From Streptomyces sp. NBC_01314 (GTDB taxonomy: Bacteria; Actinomycetota; Actinomycetes; Streptomycetales; Streptomycetaceae), in NCBI RefSeq assembly GCF_041435215.1, contig NZ_CP108394.1, positions 1,984,001 to 2,048,000 of the forward strand: a stretch of DNA of 64,000 bases, in the 5' to 3' direction. How positions within the stretch are numbered: position 1 is the first letter of the stretch; the number at the start of each line of letters is the position of its first letter. The position numbers and the translations under genes were made by a program. Below, piece by piece: positions 52,347 through 62,500 of this stretch. The notes under the pieces were generated by a model that searched no databases, was not told the DNA's origin, and saw only the letters and a list, made by a program, of their open reading frames with translations.

Positions 52347-53330
52347 TCAGTGCGCGGCGTCCAGCCTGATCCGCTGCTCCTCGGTCAGTTCCAGCTCCAC
52401 CGCGCCCAGGTTCTCCTCCAACTGCGCGAGCGACGACACCCCGGCCAGCGGGACGATCGGGAACCGTCCGCCCAACTGCCAGGCGAGCACGACCTGGTTG
52501 ACGGTCGCCCCGGTCTCGCGCGCCACCTCGCCCAGCACCTTCGTCCGGACCGGGGTGCCCGGGTGGTCGTAGTCCGGCGGCAGCTCGTCCGGCCGTACGT
52601 AGCCGCCCTTGAGCAGCGGTGAATAGGCGACCAGGGTGAGGTCCGGCTCGGCCTCCAGATAGCTCAGCAGTTCGGCGGTGGCCGCGCCGAGGTTGCCGTC
52701 CGCCCAGAGGTCGTTGGGGATGTCGGTGCGCGGGCGCAGATGGCTGTGGTGGTACTGGAGCACCTCGTAGCCGGGCAGCCCGGCCGCGGCGGCGAGGGCG
52801 CGGGCCCGCTCCACCCGCCACACGGCGTGGTTGCTGACGCCGAGCAGCCCGACCGTGCCCTCCGCGACGAGCTCCGCGAACCCCTCGACGGTCTCCCGCG
52901 CGGACACCGTGCGGTCCTCGATGTGCGCGTAGAGCAGGTCCAGCCGCTCCACCCCGAGCCGCTCCCGGCTGCGCTCCGCCGACTCCCGGATCACCTTCGC
53001 CGACAGCCCTTCCGCGTTGTCGACATAGCTGGTGCCCGGCGCGAGGGGGCGGGCGCCGAGCTTGGTGGCGATGACGATCTCGTCGCCGATGTCCCGGCTG
53101 CGGCGCCACCGTCCCAGCAGTTCCTCGCTCTGCCCGCCCTGCCCTCCGTCGATCCAGAAGGCGTAGTTGTCGGACGTGTCGATGAAGTTCCCACCCGCTT
53201 CGACGTAGCGGTCGAGCACCGCGAAGGAGGTCTTCTCGTCCGTCCGCGAGCCGAACAGCATGGCGCCGAGCGCGAGCACGCTCACCTCGCGACGGGTCCC
53301 CGGGTCACTGCCTATCGTGCGGTACTTCAT
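52347..53330 (-). CDS. Aldo/keto reductase
   Basis: A 327-residue AKR. Active-site residues appear as GGNFIDTSDNYAFW (Asp, Tyr), IVIATKLGAR (Lys) and DLLYAHIEDRTV (His). Cofactor contacts are in AYSPLLKGGYV and IVPLAGVSSLAQLEENL. It reduces aldehydes or ketones with NADPH. ATG 53330 begins the conserved MKYRTIGSD; the frame upstream is not conserved. It is divergent from the GH43 gene by about 100 bases. Confidence 0.9.
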   Translation of the reverse strand: MKYRTIGSDPGTRREVSVLALGAMLFGSRTDEKTSFAVLDRYVEAGGNFIDTSDNYAFWIDGGQGGQSEELLGRWRRSRDIGDEIVIATKLGARPLAPGTSYVDNAEGLSAKVIRESAERSRERLGVERLDLLYAHIEDRTVSARETVEGFAELVAEGTVGLLGVSNHAVWRVERARALAAAAGLPGYEVLQYHHSHLRPRTDIPNDLWADGNLGAATAELLSYLEAEPDLTLVAYSPLLKGGYVRPDELPPDYDHPGTPVRTKVLGEVARETGATVNQVVLAWQLGGRFPIVPLAGVSSLAQLEENLGAVELELTEEQRIRLDAAH

Positions 53331-53417
53331 ACCGTTGCCTCCCGTTCCGCCCGGCTGTCGGGCCTGAACGCGAGTCTTCAACTTGGAGCGCACGCGAAGT
53401 CAATGCCCCTCGCTCAC

Positions 53418-53429
53418 TATTCTTCGAAC
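53418..53429 (+). promoter_or_regulatory. -10-like element directly before the GH43 start
   Basis: TATTCT at 53418-53423 ends six bases before the GTG at 53430, so the message may start at the codon. An in-frame ATG at 53403 would make this element part of the gene instead. Confidence 0.35.
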
Positions 53430-54464
53430 GTGACCGAGACCGAACCGATGCTCCTGCCCGACCTGCGACTTCCCGACATGCCCCTGCACGACCCGTTCGT
53501 AGTCGCCGACGACGAGACCCGTACGTACCACCTCTACACGTCCAACGATCCGACCGTTTCGGGCGTGGACGGCACCGGCACGATGGTCTACCGCAGCACC
53601 GACCTGCGGGACTGGACGCGCCCCGTCGTGGTCTTCCGGACGGCCGAACAGCAGGGGATCTGGGCGACCGAAGGGGGGTGGGCGCCGGAGGTGCACGCGT
53701 GGGACGGCAAGTACTACCTGTTCACCACGCTGCACGACCAGGACAAGCCGCTCAAGGTGCCGCCGGCCAACCGGTGGGGCACTCCCTTCCAGCTCCCGAA
53801 CCACATGCGCGGCACGATCACCGCCGTTTCCGACTCGCTGCTGGGCCCCTTCACCGTCGTCGACCCCGCACGGCCCACTCCGCCCGAGAACCTCATGACC
53901 CTCGACGGCACCCTCTACGTCGACCCGGCCGGGCAGCCCTGGATGGTGTACGCGCACGAATGGCTGCAGACCGTCGACGGAACCATGGAGGCGATCCGGC
54001 TGGCCCCGGACCTGACCGGGACGATCGGGGACCCGGTCTTCCTGTTCAAGGCCTCCGACGCGTCCTGGCTCACCGAGCAGATCCCGGGCGGAGTGCCGCA
54101 CCAGCTCGCGCCGTACATCACCGACGGCCCCCAGCTGTACCGGACGCCCGACAACTCCCTGCTCATGCTGTGGTCGACGTACGAGAAGAACGTGGCCGGC
54201 GACGACGGCACCGTCAGCGGCGGCTATGTGCAGACCTACGCCGTCTCCAGGTCCGGCGACCTCACGGGGCCGTGGGACCAGCGGCGCCCCCTGGTCCGCG
54301 AGGACAGCGGCCACGGCATGCTGTTCCACACCTTCGACGGCCGGCTGATGATGATCCTCCACCGCCCCTTCGAGAACGCGCGCGGCAAGCTCTACGAGAT
54401 GCGACTCGACGGCCACGAGCTGCGCGTACTGCGCCGACGCGCTGACCTCGACGGCGGCGGCTGA
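53430..54464 (+). CDS. Glycoside hydrolase family 43-like protein
   Basis: A 344-residue five-bladed beta-propeller of the GH43 type without signal peptide. It shows MPLHDPFVVADDETRTYHLY with the first aspartate, GGWAPEVHAWDGKYYLFTTL, LDGTLYVDPAGQPWMVYAHE and HGMLFHTFDGRLMMILHRPF. Relatives cut arabinosides or xylosides; lack of export suggests use on imported oligosaccharides. The GTG at 53430 is favoured, with an ATG at 53403 as the alternative. Confidence 0.88.
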   Translation: MTETEPMLLPDLRLPDMPLHDPFVVADDETRTYHLYTSNDPTVSGVDGTGTMVYRSTDLRDWTRPVVVFRTAEQQGIWATEGGWAPEVHAWDGKYYLFTTLHDQDKPLKVPPANRWGTPFQLPNHMRGTITAVSDSLLGPFTVVDPARPTPPENLMTLDGTLYVDPAGQPWMVYAHEWLQTVDGTMEAIRLAPDLTGTIGDPVFLFKASDASWLTEQIPGGVPHQLAPYITDGPQLYRTPDNSLLMLWSTYEKNVAGDDGTVSGGYVQTYAVSRSGDLTGPWDQRRPLVREDSGHGMLFHTFDGRLMMILHRPFENARGKLYEMRLDGHELRVLRRRADLDGGG

Positions 54465-54854
54465 GCCCCGCGCGAACGACCATCGCGCATGCCGGTCCAT
54501 GGAGAGGATCATGCGCGGATCGGCCGCCGGTCGACGCGCCGACGGTCGCGGGCGGGTGCCGTCAGCCGCACGTCCGGTAGTTGTGGCCGGCGAGCCGGGG
54601 TGGTGCCTCGGCACGGCCGGGGTCGTCGCAGCGCAGTAGCAGTGGGGGAGGAAGGCGCCACGTGTGCGGTCACAGTCCTTGTCCGCGGGCTTCTGCCCCA
54701 CCCCCGGACTACAAGCTGGGTCAGCTGGAACTCACCGTGGGCCAGGGCCTGTCCGATCGGCGGGGAGGAACACCGGACAGGCCCTGGCGTATGTGGGCGC
54801 GACTGGGCGCAGGGAGGCGGACATGAGCGGACGGGGTGATTCCGTCGCCGTTGG
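54465..54854. terminator. Gap with long hairpin terminator
   Basis: GCCAGGGCCTGTCCG (54741-54755) and CGGACAGGCCCTGGC (54774-54788) form a perfect 15-bp stem with an 18-base loop. It may serve both the GH43 gene and the inverted glucosidase remnant. The rest of the gap shows no gene. Confidence 0.65.
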
Positions 54855-56067
54855 TCAGGTTCTGTGCAGCAGGACCGTGGTGTCCGGGGGCAGTAGCCCG
54901 TCCTTGCCCAGCGGTGCTGACGCGATGAGGGGGCTGGTGGCGGCGGGGAGCGGGACCGGCTGGTCGGTGAGGTTGACCGCGCACAGCAGGCCGTTGCCTC
55001 GTTCGAGGAGGAGAGTGCCGGCGGGACTGTCGAGCCAGTGGAAGTCCTCAGCGGGTGACGTGGCGGGGCTCGTCATGGTTGGAGAGGACCCAGGTGGCGG
55101 GGGCACCGACGTTCGCCAGATCGGTGATCGTGCGGCTGATCACCTCCCGCAGTTTGTCTGCCTCCATGGGGCATTTGAGGAAGTCGAAGTTGAAGGCGGT
55201 GTGGAGTTCGTCGGGGCGGAGGTAGTCGGGCATGCGGCCGGGGCGGACGTGGGCCTCGGCGACGAAGACGCGGGGGTCGGGGTAGCTGTCGGCGATGGCG
55301 CGCCAGCCGCGGAAGATGTCGTGGACGCCGTCGCGGTCCCAGTGCGAGTGGTTGTCTTCTTGAGCGATGACGGAGAACTCCGTCAGGCCGAGGTCCGGGA
55401 GGGCCGGGTCCTTGACCATGCCGTGTGCGACGTCGATGCGGAAGCCGTCGACGCCCAGGTCGAACCAGAAGCGCAGGATCGACTCGAACTCGGCCCGGAC
55501 CTCGCCGTTGTCCCAGTTGAGGTCGGGCTGTTCGGGGGCGAAGAGGTGCAGGTACCACTGGCCGTCCGGCGTGCGGGTCCAGGTGGGGCCGCCGAAGGCC
55601 GCGTGCCAGTCGTTCGGCGGCTCGCTGCCGTCCTCGCCTCTCCCCTCACGGAAGATGAACCGGTCTCGTGCCGGGGAGCCGGGCGCTGCCGCCAGTGCCT
55701 TCTGGAACCATGCGTGTTGGTCGGAGGTGTGGTTGGGGACGATGTCCAGGATCACCCGCAGGCCCAGTTCGTGGGCCTCGGTGATCAGTTTCCGGGCCTC
55801 GTCGAGGGTGCCGTAGGTGGGGTGGATGTCACGGTAGTCGGAGACGTCGTAGCCGCCGTCGGCCAGCGGGGACGGGTACCAGGGGTTGATCCAGATCGCG
55901 TCGATGCCGAGGTAGGCCAGGTACTGCAGACGGGAGCGGAGACCGGCGATGTCGCCGGTTCCGTCGCCGTCGCCGTCGGCGAAGCTGCGTATGTAGACCT
56001 GATAGATGACCGCGGAGCGCCACCAGGAGTCGTTCGCCGCGTCGTTCGTGGGGGTCGGGTTGCTCAT
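54855..56067 (-). pseudogene. GH13 alpha-glucosidase, internally deleted
   Basis: From ATG 56067 the protein begins correctly: WWRSAVIYQVYIRSFADGDG, IDAIWINPWYPSPLADGGYD, VDGFRIDVAHGM (nucleophile Asp) and WVLSNHDEPRHVTR. It then stops at 55048. The far C-terminal domain, EDFHWLDSPAGTLLLERGNG and LLCAVNLTDQPVPLP, appears in another frame at 54855-55060. Compared with usual GH13 glucosidases of about 540 residues, roughly 150 residues in between are deleted. It probably hydrolysed maltose- or isomaltose-type sugars imported by the adjoining permease. Confidence 0.85.
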
Positions 56068-56167
56068 GGTGGGACGGTCCTGTCGGAGGGAATGCGGAGA
56101 GGCGTGTCTCCCGGGTAGGGCGCCGGCACGCTTGATCTGCGCGCCCGGGATCGGGTTTCCCGCCTGG

Positions 56168-56851
56168 CTATCCCTTGGTCGCGCCTGCCGTGCCGCCTCG
56201 TACGAAATGCCGCTGGAAGGCGAAGAAGACCAGGGCCACGGGGATGGTCATGAGCAGGGCCGCCGCGAGCTTGATCGGATACTGGTTGCCTTCGCCGAGC
56301 TGACCGGACACGAGTGAGGCGACTCCGCTGGTCAGGGTGTTCAGTTCCGGGCTCTGCCGGGACACGATGAAGTGCGGCAGTTCGTTCCACGATCCCTGGA
56401 ACGACAGGATGGTCAGGGTGATGAGGGCCGGCTTGGCCATCGGCAGCACGACGGACCAGAAGATCCGGAAGGTGCTCGCGCCGTCGATGCGGGCCGCTTC
56501 CTCGACGCTGACGGGGATCGACTCGAAGAACTGCTTCATGATGAAGATCCCCGCGGCGTCCGTGAGAAGCGGGACGATCATCCCCGCGTAGGAGTCGTAT
56601 ATCCCGAGCTGGTTCAGGACTAGGAATTTCGGGATCAGCAGGACGACGCCGGGCACGGCCATGACCGCGATGACGGCGGCGAACAGGGCGCCCCGGCCGC
56701 GGAAGCGGAGCCGGGCCAGCGCGTACCCGGCGAGGGAGTCGAAGAACACACGGCCGGCGGTGACGAAGAGCGCGACGACGACGGAGTTCGTGAACCAGCG
56801 CGGATAGTCCGCCTCGGCGAGTCGGCTGAAGGCCGCCTCCTGATTCGTCAT
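56168..56851 (-). pseudogene. Sugar ABC transporter permease (MalG-like), N-terminus missing
   Basis: The frame from ATG 56851 gives 227 residues. They include DYPRWFTNSVVVALFVTAGR, SLAGYALARLRFRGRGALFA and the EAA loop VEEAARIDGASTFRIFWSVV, then SFQGSWNELPHF and RHFVRGGTAGATKG at the end. Complete family members have about 50 more N-terminal residues with the first transmembrane helix; here the sequence upstream is unrelated and leads into a tRNA terminator. It lies before the ruined glucosidase. No other transporter parts are present. Confidence 0.75.
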
Positions 56852-56924
56852 AGGGCTCGAACACCCCGGGAACGGACACGGATCCCCCGACACGCGCGAG
56901 CATCCGGTCCCCAAGAATGATCAA

Positions 56925-56957
56925 GGGGCCGTTCCAGGTCTCCCCTGAAACGGCCCC
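56925..56957 (-). terminator. Terminator of tRNA-Pro
   Basis: GGGGCCGTTTCAG and CTGGAACGGCCCC (minus strand) make a 13-bp stem with one mismatch, followed by TTGATCATTCTT. It lies about 20 bases beyond the tRNA 3' end. Confidence 0.8.
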
Positions 56958-56977
56958 TGACCTGCGACTTCGTAAAG

Positions 56978-57051
<74 letters not shown>

Positions 57052-57098
57052 TCGCGCTGTCCACGAAGTTTCATGTGAACGCGCAAGTGAACCCTATC

Positions 57099-58349
57099 CT
57101 ACGCACCTGTCACATCCAGCTCGGGCAGGCCCTGCGGCGGCGCGGCGAGATCGGCCCGCACCCGGGCCCGGATGTGCAGGGTCAGCGCGGCCAGGTCGGC
57201 GCAGTAGACGGAGGGGTTGCGGAAACCGCTCCCGGAGGCGTACCGGTGGGCGAAGAGCCCTCCCCCACACACGGCGAGCAGTGGACAGCGCCCACAGGTG
57301 GGCCCCAACCCGTCGGCGCCCGACTGCTGTTGACGGATCCGAGGCTGGTCGAGGACGTCGTCGAGGCTGTCGCGGAAGACGTCGAGGCCCGTCTCCGGCG
57401 CGCCTTCGTAGGCGACCTTGAGGGAATCGGACTGCTCGATGGAACCGTCGGTCTCGATGACGGCGAGCGTCGCCGGGGCCAGCCCGACGCACTCGGTACG
57501 CATCGAGCCCCCGAGGACGCCCGCCATCAGCTCCTCGAAGAGCCGGACACCCGTTTCCCGTACGGGAGCGTCGTACCAACGGTCGAACACCCGCCGCAGC
57601 CAGTCGGCGTACGGGGTCTCCCCCGAGTCGCCCATCACTCCCTGGGCGGTCACCGGCGGGGCGGCGGGTACCCGGTTCGCCCGATCCGCGAGTCCGGGTG
57701 GCGGTGTGTCCCAAGTGCCGTGCGGCAGCAGGAGATCGACGCGGGGCGGGCGTGAGGCCAGCAGGGCCTCGTAGGTGTCGACGGGGTCGTCGGCCAGGTC
57801 GATCGTGCACAGAAGGCCCGCGTACAGGGCGCGGTACTCGGACTCTCCCAGCCGGCCGAGCCCCTCCATCACCCGCCGGTGGCTCCCCTCGCCCTTCGGA
57901 AAGCGCCGGTGCCGGTCGTGTCCCGCCTGCGTGCCGTCGAGGCTGACGCTGACGCCCACCCGATGCCGGCGGAGCACGTCCAGGATGTCGGGAGTGAGCA
58001 GCACACCATTGGTCTGCATCGAGAAACGGACGGGCACCGCCGCCTTCGCCAGTCCCCGCCCGAGAACATCGAGCAGTTCGTCGAGCCGCCCAGCCCCGAG
58101 AAGCAACGGCTCCCCGCCGTGCAGCACGATCCGGACGTCGGGCAGCCGATGAGCCACGGCGTGCTCGGCGATACGCAGGGCCGTCTGCTCGGCCACAGCC
58201 GCTTCCATGCGGCGCGGCTTGTCACGCCAACTGGTGTCGGCGGAGTGATAGACGTAGCAGTAGTCGCAGTCCAGGTTGCAGCGACTGTGCACCTTGAGGA
58301 CGAACTGCCGCAGGGACACGGGAGTTGGCCGGACCGGGGGCGAAGTCAC
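57099..58349 (-). CDS. fxsB: FxsB-type radical SAM/SPASM peptide maturase
   Basis: A 416-residue radical SAM enzyme. The cluster motif is CNLDCDYC (Cys24, Cys28, Cys31) in the opening LRQFVLKVHSRCNLDCDYCY. Further features are VLHGGEPLLLGAGRLDELLD, MQTNGVLLT, VSVSLDGTQAGHDRHRR and a SPASM-like end with TCGRCPLLAVCGGGLFAHRY. The start strongly resembles the FxsB family, which modifies FxsA peptides, reported to form cross-links in related systems. GTG 58349 overlaps the precursor gene stop (GTGA). It has the short form without a fused HExxH domain. Confidence 0.9.
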   Translation of the reverse strand: MTSPPVRPTPVSLRQFVLKVHSRCNLDCDYCYVYHSADTSWRDKPRRMEAAVAEQTALRIAEHAVAHRLPDVRIVLHGGEPLLLGAGRLDELLDVLGRGLAKAAVPVRFSMQTNGVLLTPDILDVLRRHRVGVSVSLDGTQAGHDRHRRFPKGEGSHRRVMEGLGRLGESEYRALYAGLLCTIDLADDPVDTYEALLASRPPRVDLLLPHGTWDTPPPGLADRANRVPAAPPVTAQGVMGDSGETPYADWLRRVFDRWYDAPVRETGVRLFEELMAGVLGGSMRTECVGLAPATLAVIETDGSIEQSDSLKVAYEGAPETGLDVFRDSLDDVLDQPRIRQQQSGADGLGPTCGRCPLLAVCGGGLFAHRYASGSGFRNPSVYCADLAALTLHIRARVRADLAAPPQGLPELDVTGA

Positions 58350-58558
58350 TTGGGCGCTTCGTAGTCGAGCGCTGATTCGAACTCTGCCAGGTGCGTGACA
58401 TTCGGATTCGCGGCCTCCCGTACGAGACGGCGCACTACGTGTCCGAGAGCGCTGTTCTCCGACACGACACGAGGGCCGTGCTCGGCAAACCCGACCGGGC
58501 CCGCGCCGGAAAGGGCGCAACCCGCGGGTGTATTCGGCGAGAGCAGGAAGGGTGACAT
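58346..58558 (-). CDS. fxsA: FxsA-type precursor peptide with extended C-terminus
   Basis: A 70-residue peptide directly before FxsB with AAGGAG close to ATG 58558. The leader holds LGHVVRRLVREAANP and ends in VTHLAEFESAL, matching the FxSxx core that gives the family its name. Unlike family members, which end at FxSxx, it continues with DYEAPK before the stop. The extension also creates the GTGA overlap with fxsB. Phe and Ser of FES are expected targets of FxsB; the Tyr in the tail could be another. A TATCCT -10-like element lies about 65 bases upstream. Confidence 0.8.
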   Translation of the reverse strand: MSPFLLSPNTPAGCALSGAGPVGFAEHGPRVVSENSALGHVVRRLVREAANPNVTHLAEFESALDYEAPK

Positions 58559-58729
58559 TGATCTCCTTAGGGAAAAGCTGATACCGGGCGTCCGTCAGCG
58601 GGAGATGTCCATATCCGTGAGCGGAGGATAGCGGCGGTCCGAAAGGGAAGCGGCAAGAAAGCACGCGAAGGGCCGTAAGGAAAACCTTCGCCCACCGAGT
58701 GAGGCGCATCCTATTTCAACGACACCGGT

Positions 58730-58960
58730 TCAGAAGGTGAACGACTCCAACAGCTCGGTAACAGCGGGGCTGTTCACCCGGCCACCTCTCAACGGAACCA
58801 GCCAGTCGACCAGTTCCTGTGGCCCGGTTCCCCATACGCGTGAACGGCTTCGTCGCATGGGTGCGTAGCAGGCGGGTGCGTAGCAGGTGGCAGCGTGCGC
58901 AGCAGGCAGGTGCCGGTCGGCCGGGCATGGACGTGGCGCTCGGTCACGGTCCATGCACAT
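58730..58960 (-). CDS. Small protein of unknown function in the Fxs locus
   Basis: A 76-codon frame ending ELVDWLVPLRGGRVNSPAVT and ELLESFTF. The C-terminal part looks like real protein, but I know no family. The first half carries a Cys-Tyr-Ala-Pro repeat from a 15-bp tandem repeat (58861-58890), so translation may begin at the ATG at 58858. It stands between the precursor and the large FxsT gene in the same orientation. It could be the surviving end of the broken gene further upstream. Confidence 0.4.
   Translation of the reverse strand: MCMDRDRAPRPCPADRHLPAAHAATCYAPACYAPMRRSRSRVWGTGPQELVDWLVPLRGGRVNSPAVTELLESFTF
58861..58890. repeat. 15-bp tandem repeat
   Basis: GTGCGTAGCAGGCGG and GTGCGTAGCAGGTGG follow each other, with a third weaker copy behind. 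They code a repeated CYAP in the minus-strand frame. Confidence 0.75.
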
Positions 58961-58990
58961 TCGCCAGGGCCATCGTGCGGCCCGCGCAGT

Positions 58991-59510
58991 CCCGGTGCAC
59001 GCCGCGACGAATACCCGGACCCGATCGGCGAGTTCGCCGCCTCATTGACGGGGAAGCAGACCCGGACTGTCGAGAGGTCTTGGGTGGGAAGCCAAGTACG
59101 CCGACGAGTAGGGCGCGATCAGAACTCCACGCGACCACAACTCTGCGCGAACCGACCACGCGGATCAGCTCCCGCAGCCAGTCTTCCCCCAGTATGAGGT
59201 TCTCGACGTCACGGAAGAAGAGGCTGCCGGGCCGCTACCGCGCCTGGTGGATCGAGCCTTTGCAACAGGTCATCGCAGAGCCGACCGGCATAAGCCGCCC
59301 GGTTGTCCGGCGGGCGTGACACAGAGAGAAGGACGGGCAATGCGGTCGCCCCCGTGTCGCGCCACACCAACGCGGCACGGGGGCGCTTCCCCGCCACCGC
59401 TGAGCCAGGCGTTCGGCCTCCGCCGGTGTCACGGCCGCAGGGCCCTGCGGACCGATCGCCCGCAAGGCCCCGTGGCCGCTCTCACGAGGGCCCGTGGCTC
59501 CCCTCATGCT
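58991..59510 (-). pseudogene. Decayed gene between FxsT and FxsA
   Basis: On the minus strand, protein-like pieces follow one another in three frames: VTPAEAERLAQRWRG, then RAALVWRDTGATALPVLLSV and SRPPDNRAAYAGRLCDDLLQ, then FFRDVENLILGEDWLRELIR and VVGSRRVVVAWSS. This is the pattern of one gene broken by at least two indels. The family is not recognised; the style recalls effector-associated proteins found with FxsT/FxsC-like genes. It lies 31 bases after FxsT, so it was probably part of the same operon. Confidence 0.5.
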
Positions 59511-59540
59511 GCCGCGGCCTCGCAGGATCCGGGTCGGCCG

Positions 59541-62500
59541 TCATGTGACCGGCGGCTCGATGTCCGCGTCGATGGGCTGCCAGCGGGTGACTGCCCGGGT
59601 CAGAGGGTGGTCACCACCGAGCTCCTTGCTCTCCCTCGCACGCCGCTCCGCCTCCTCGTGGAGCCGGCCCGCCTCCTCGTGCGACCCTTCGGGCTCATCC
59701 GATTCGTCCCGGCGCAGTTCGCCCGCCAGGTTCGAGGCACCGGCGATGGCGAGGTGGTGGTCAGGGCCGAGCACGTCCCGGAGACCCTCGTACGCCTCAC
59801 GGCCCACCGCCAGGGCCCGTCCGTGGTCACCGCTCTCGGACAGATCGGTCGCGTGGTTGAGCATGCACGTGAGGGTGTAGGGGTGTCGGGGCCCGAGCAG
59901 TCGGCGGAATCGGTCGGCGGTGCGGGTGGACAGTTCGAGCGCGGCCTCCGGCTGTCCGGTCAGGCGGAGCAGCACCGCGAGGTTGTTGGCGCTGGTGAGG
60001 GTGAACACGTGGTCCGGGCCGAAGCGACGCCCGTAACGGTCGAAGGTCTCTTTCGCCAGTTCACGGCCTCGAACCGACTCCCCTCGGTCGTAAAGGTCCG
60101 CGCTCAGATTCGTCGCGACGGCGAGGGTGTCGTGATGGTCCTGGCCCAGTTGTTTCTTTGCCTGCTCGAAAGTGTCGTTGGTCAGCGTGTACGCCTCCTC
60201 GTACTCGCCGAGCCGACGGTGCAGGACCGCGACCCCGAGGGAAGCGCGGAAGGTGATCAGGTGGTCGGGGCCCAGCGCGCGCCGACTGCGCTTCAGGGTG
60301 TCCTGCAGAAGCTTCAACGCCTCGTGGAGTGCCCCGGCGGCGCGTAGGTCGCGGGCGTAGTTCGTGGCGGAGTTGAGTGTGGCGCGCTGGTCGGGTCCGA
60401 AGATCTCCCGCCGCTGTTTCAAGATTTCCCGGTTGGTCTCACGGGCGGCCTGCCGGTCGCCGGACAGGAACTCGGACACGGCGAGGTTTCCGGCCGCAGC
60501 GAGGGTACGCGCGTGACCGTCGCCGAGGAGGCGCCTGGTCCGTCGCAGAGTCTCTCTGTCGCTCTCCATGGCGTCGGCGTACCGGCCGACACTGCGAAGG
60601 TCCGAGCCGAGACTCATGGCCGCGCCCAGGGTGTAGGGGTGGTCCTCTCCCAGGACCCTGCTGCCCCGCTCGTAGACGTCACGTGTCACGTCGTACGCCT
60701 CGGGCAGACGGCCCTGCTCGCGCAGCGCGTTACCCAGTTCGGTGCGCAGCCGCAGGACGAGCGCGTCGTCCTCGCCGAAGCGGGGCAGCCAGCTGGTGAG
60801 GACCCGTTCGGCGGTGGTGTTGGCGGTGTCGGCGTCGCCGCTTCGCCACAGGTGGCGGACGGTGTCGCAGATCCACTGCCGTACCGGGAGGTTGTCGCTC
60901 TCCTGGGCCCGGGTGGGCCAGAGGTGCGGGAGCAGTGTGGCGTAACGCCGCCAGTTCTCGGACTCGTCGGGGTCCTTGGGGTTGGCCTGGCCCAGTACGG
61001 CCTGGGCCCGTTCCCGCATGGCGGTCTGCTCGTCGGAGGAGAGCTGGTCCCGCAGCACACGCTGGATCAGGCGGTGCAGGGTCAGCGTGTCGGTCCGCTG
61101 GTCGACCTGGGCGAGTCCGTTGCGGACGATCTCTCCGTAGAGCCTGCTCATCAGCAGCGGGTCGGAGAGGCTCGGGTCGTGGCGTTCGAGCAGTGCGAGC
61201 GCGGGCCGACTGCTGAGCATGTCCCGCGGGATCGGATCCGGCCCGAAGAACGCGCACAGTTGGAGCAGCGCGGCCGCGGCGGGCGTACGGGATTTCAGCC
61301 GATCGAGTGACCAGCTGGCCGCCGCCGACGTCGGGTAGTCAGGGGCGGACTGGCTGCGCAGGATGTCGGTCATCTGGGTACGGAGCATCTCCACATAGGT
61401 GTCCACGGGCATCGCCGACTCCTGGAGCGAGGCGGCGGCGAGGCTCACGGCCAGCGGGAAGTCCCCGAGTTCCTCTGCCACCCGAGCCGCTTCCACCGGC
61501 TCGAGTGTCACGTTGTAGCGGCGCAGCAGCGCGACGCTCTCCTCACGGGTGAAGAGGTCCACCTCGATGCGCGCGGCACGTTCGGCCCAGGCGGGATTCC
61601 GCGAGGTGATGAGGATGTGGTGACCGGGCCCACTGACCGGAACCAGACCGTCCAGGTCGGCCGGCTTCTCGGCGTTGTCGTACACGAGCAGCCAACGCGC
61701 GTGGGGGGTGCCGCGACGCAGCTTGTCCAGAACCTCGTTGCATACGGCCGTCAAGTCCTTGCCACCAAGGGGCACACCGAGATGCCCGGCCAGCGTGTTC
61801 AGGTCCTGGCGGATCTGCGTCGGCTCCGCGGCGTTGATCCACCAGACGAGATCGTAGTCCGACTCGAAGCGGTACGCGTACTCGAGCGCGAGCTGCGTCT
61901 TGCCCACGCCACCCAGTCCGTAGAGCGCCTGCGGCAGTACGGCGGTCGTGCCGGAGAGCAGGCTGTCACGCAGTCGTTCGATGAGCGCCCGGCGACCCGT
62001 GAAGACGACATTGCGCTGCGGCCGTCCCCCGATGACCTGCGGTGGAGTACCGGGAAGCCGGGCCGCCGCGGCCAGACCGACGGCGGCGGGACGGGACCCC
62101 GGCTCGACCGAGCCGGCACGGTCGACGGTGGTCAGGAGGCGGGCCACGGCCTCTTCCGCGGTGACACCCGCAAGGCTGACCGCCGAAAGGGGCGCGAACT
62201 CCGCGGGGGGCGGTGCGTCGTCGACCCGGAGGGGGACGACCATGCCGATCTGCCCGGACGGGTCCCTGCGGCTGGTCCGCCGGCGGATCTCCCGCGCCTG
62301 CGGCAGCGCGGTGTACTGCGGCGAGAGCAGCACGACCATGCGTCCTTCGCCGGCCAGCGTGCGTTCGAGACCCGTGGGTGCGACGGGTGCGTCCGTCACC
62401 TCGTCCACCTCGATCGGGGCGAGCGTCGCCTCGTAGCCGGCCGCCCGCAGCACGGTGACGGTCCAGTCGGCCCACAGCCGGTCGGTCGCCGCGTAGCTGA

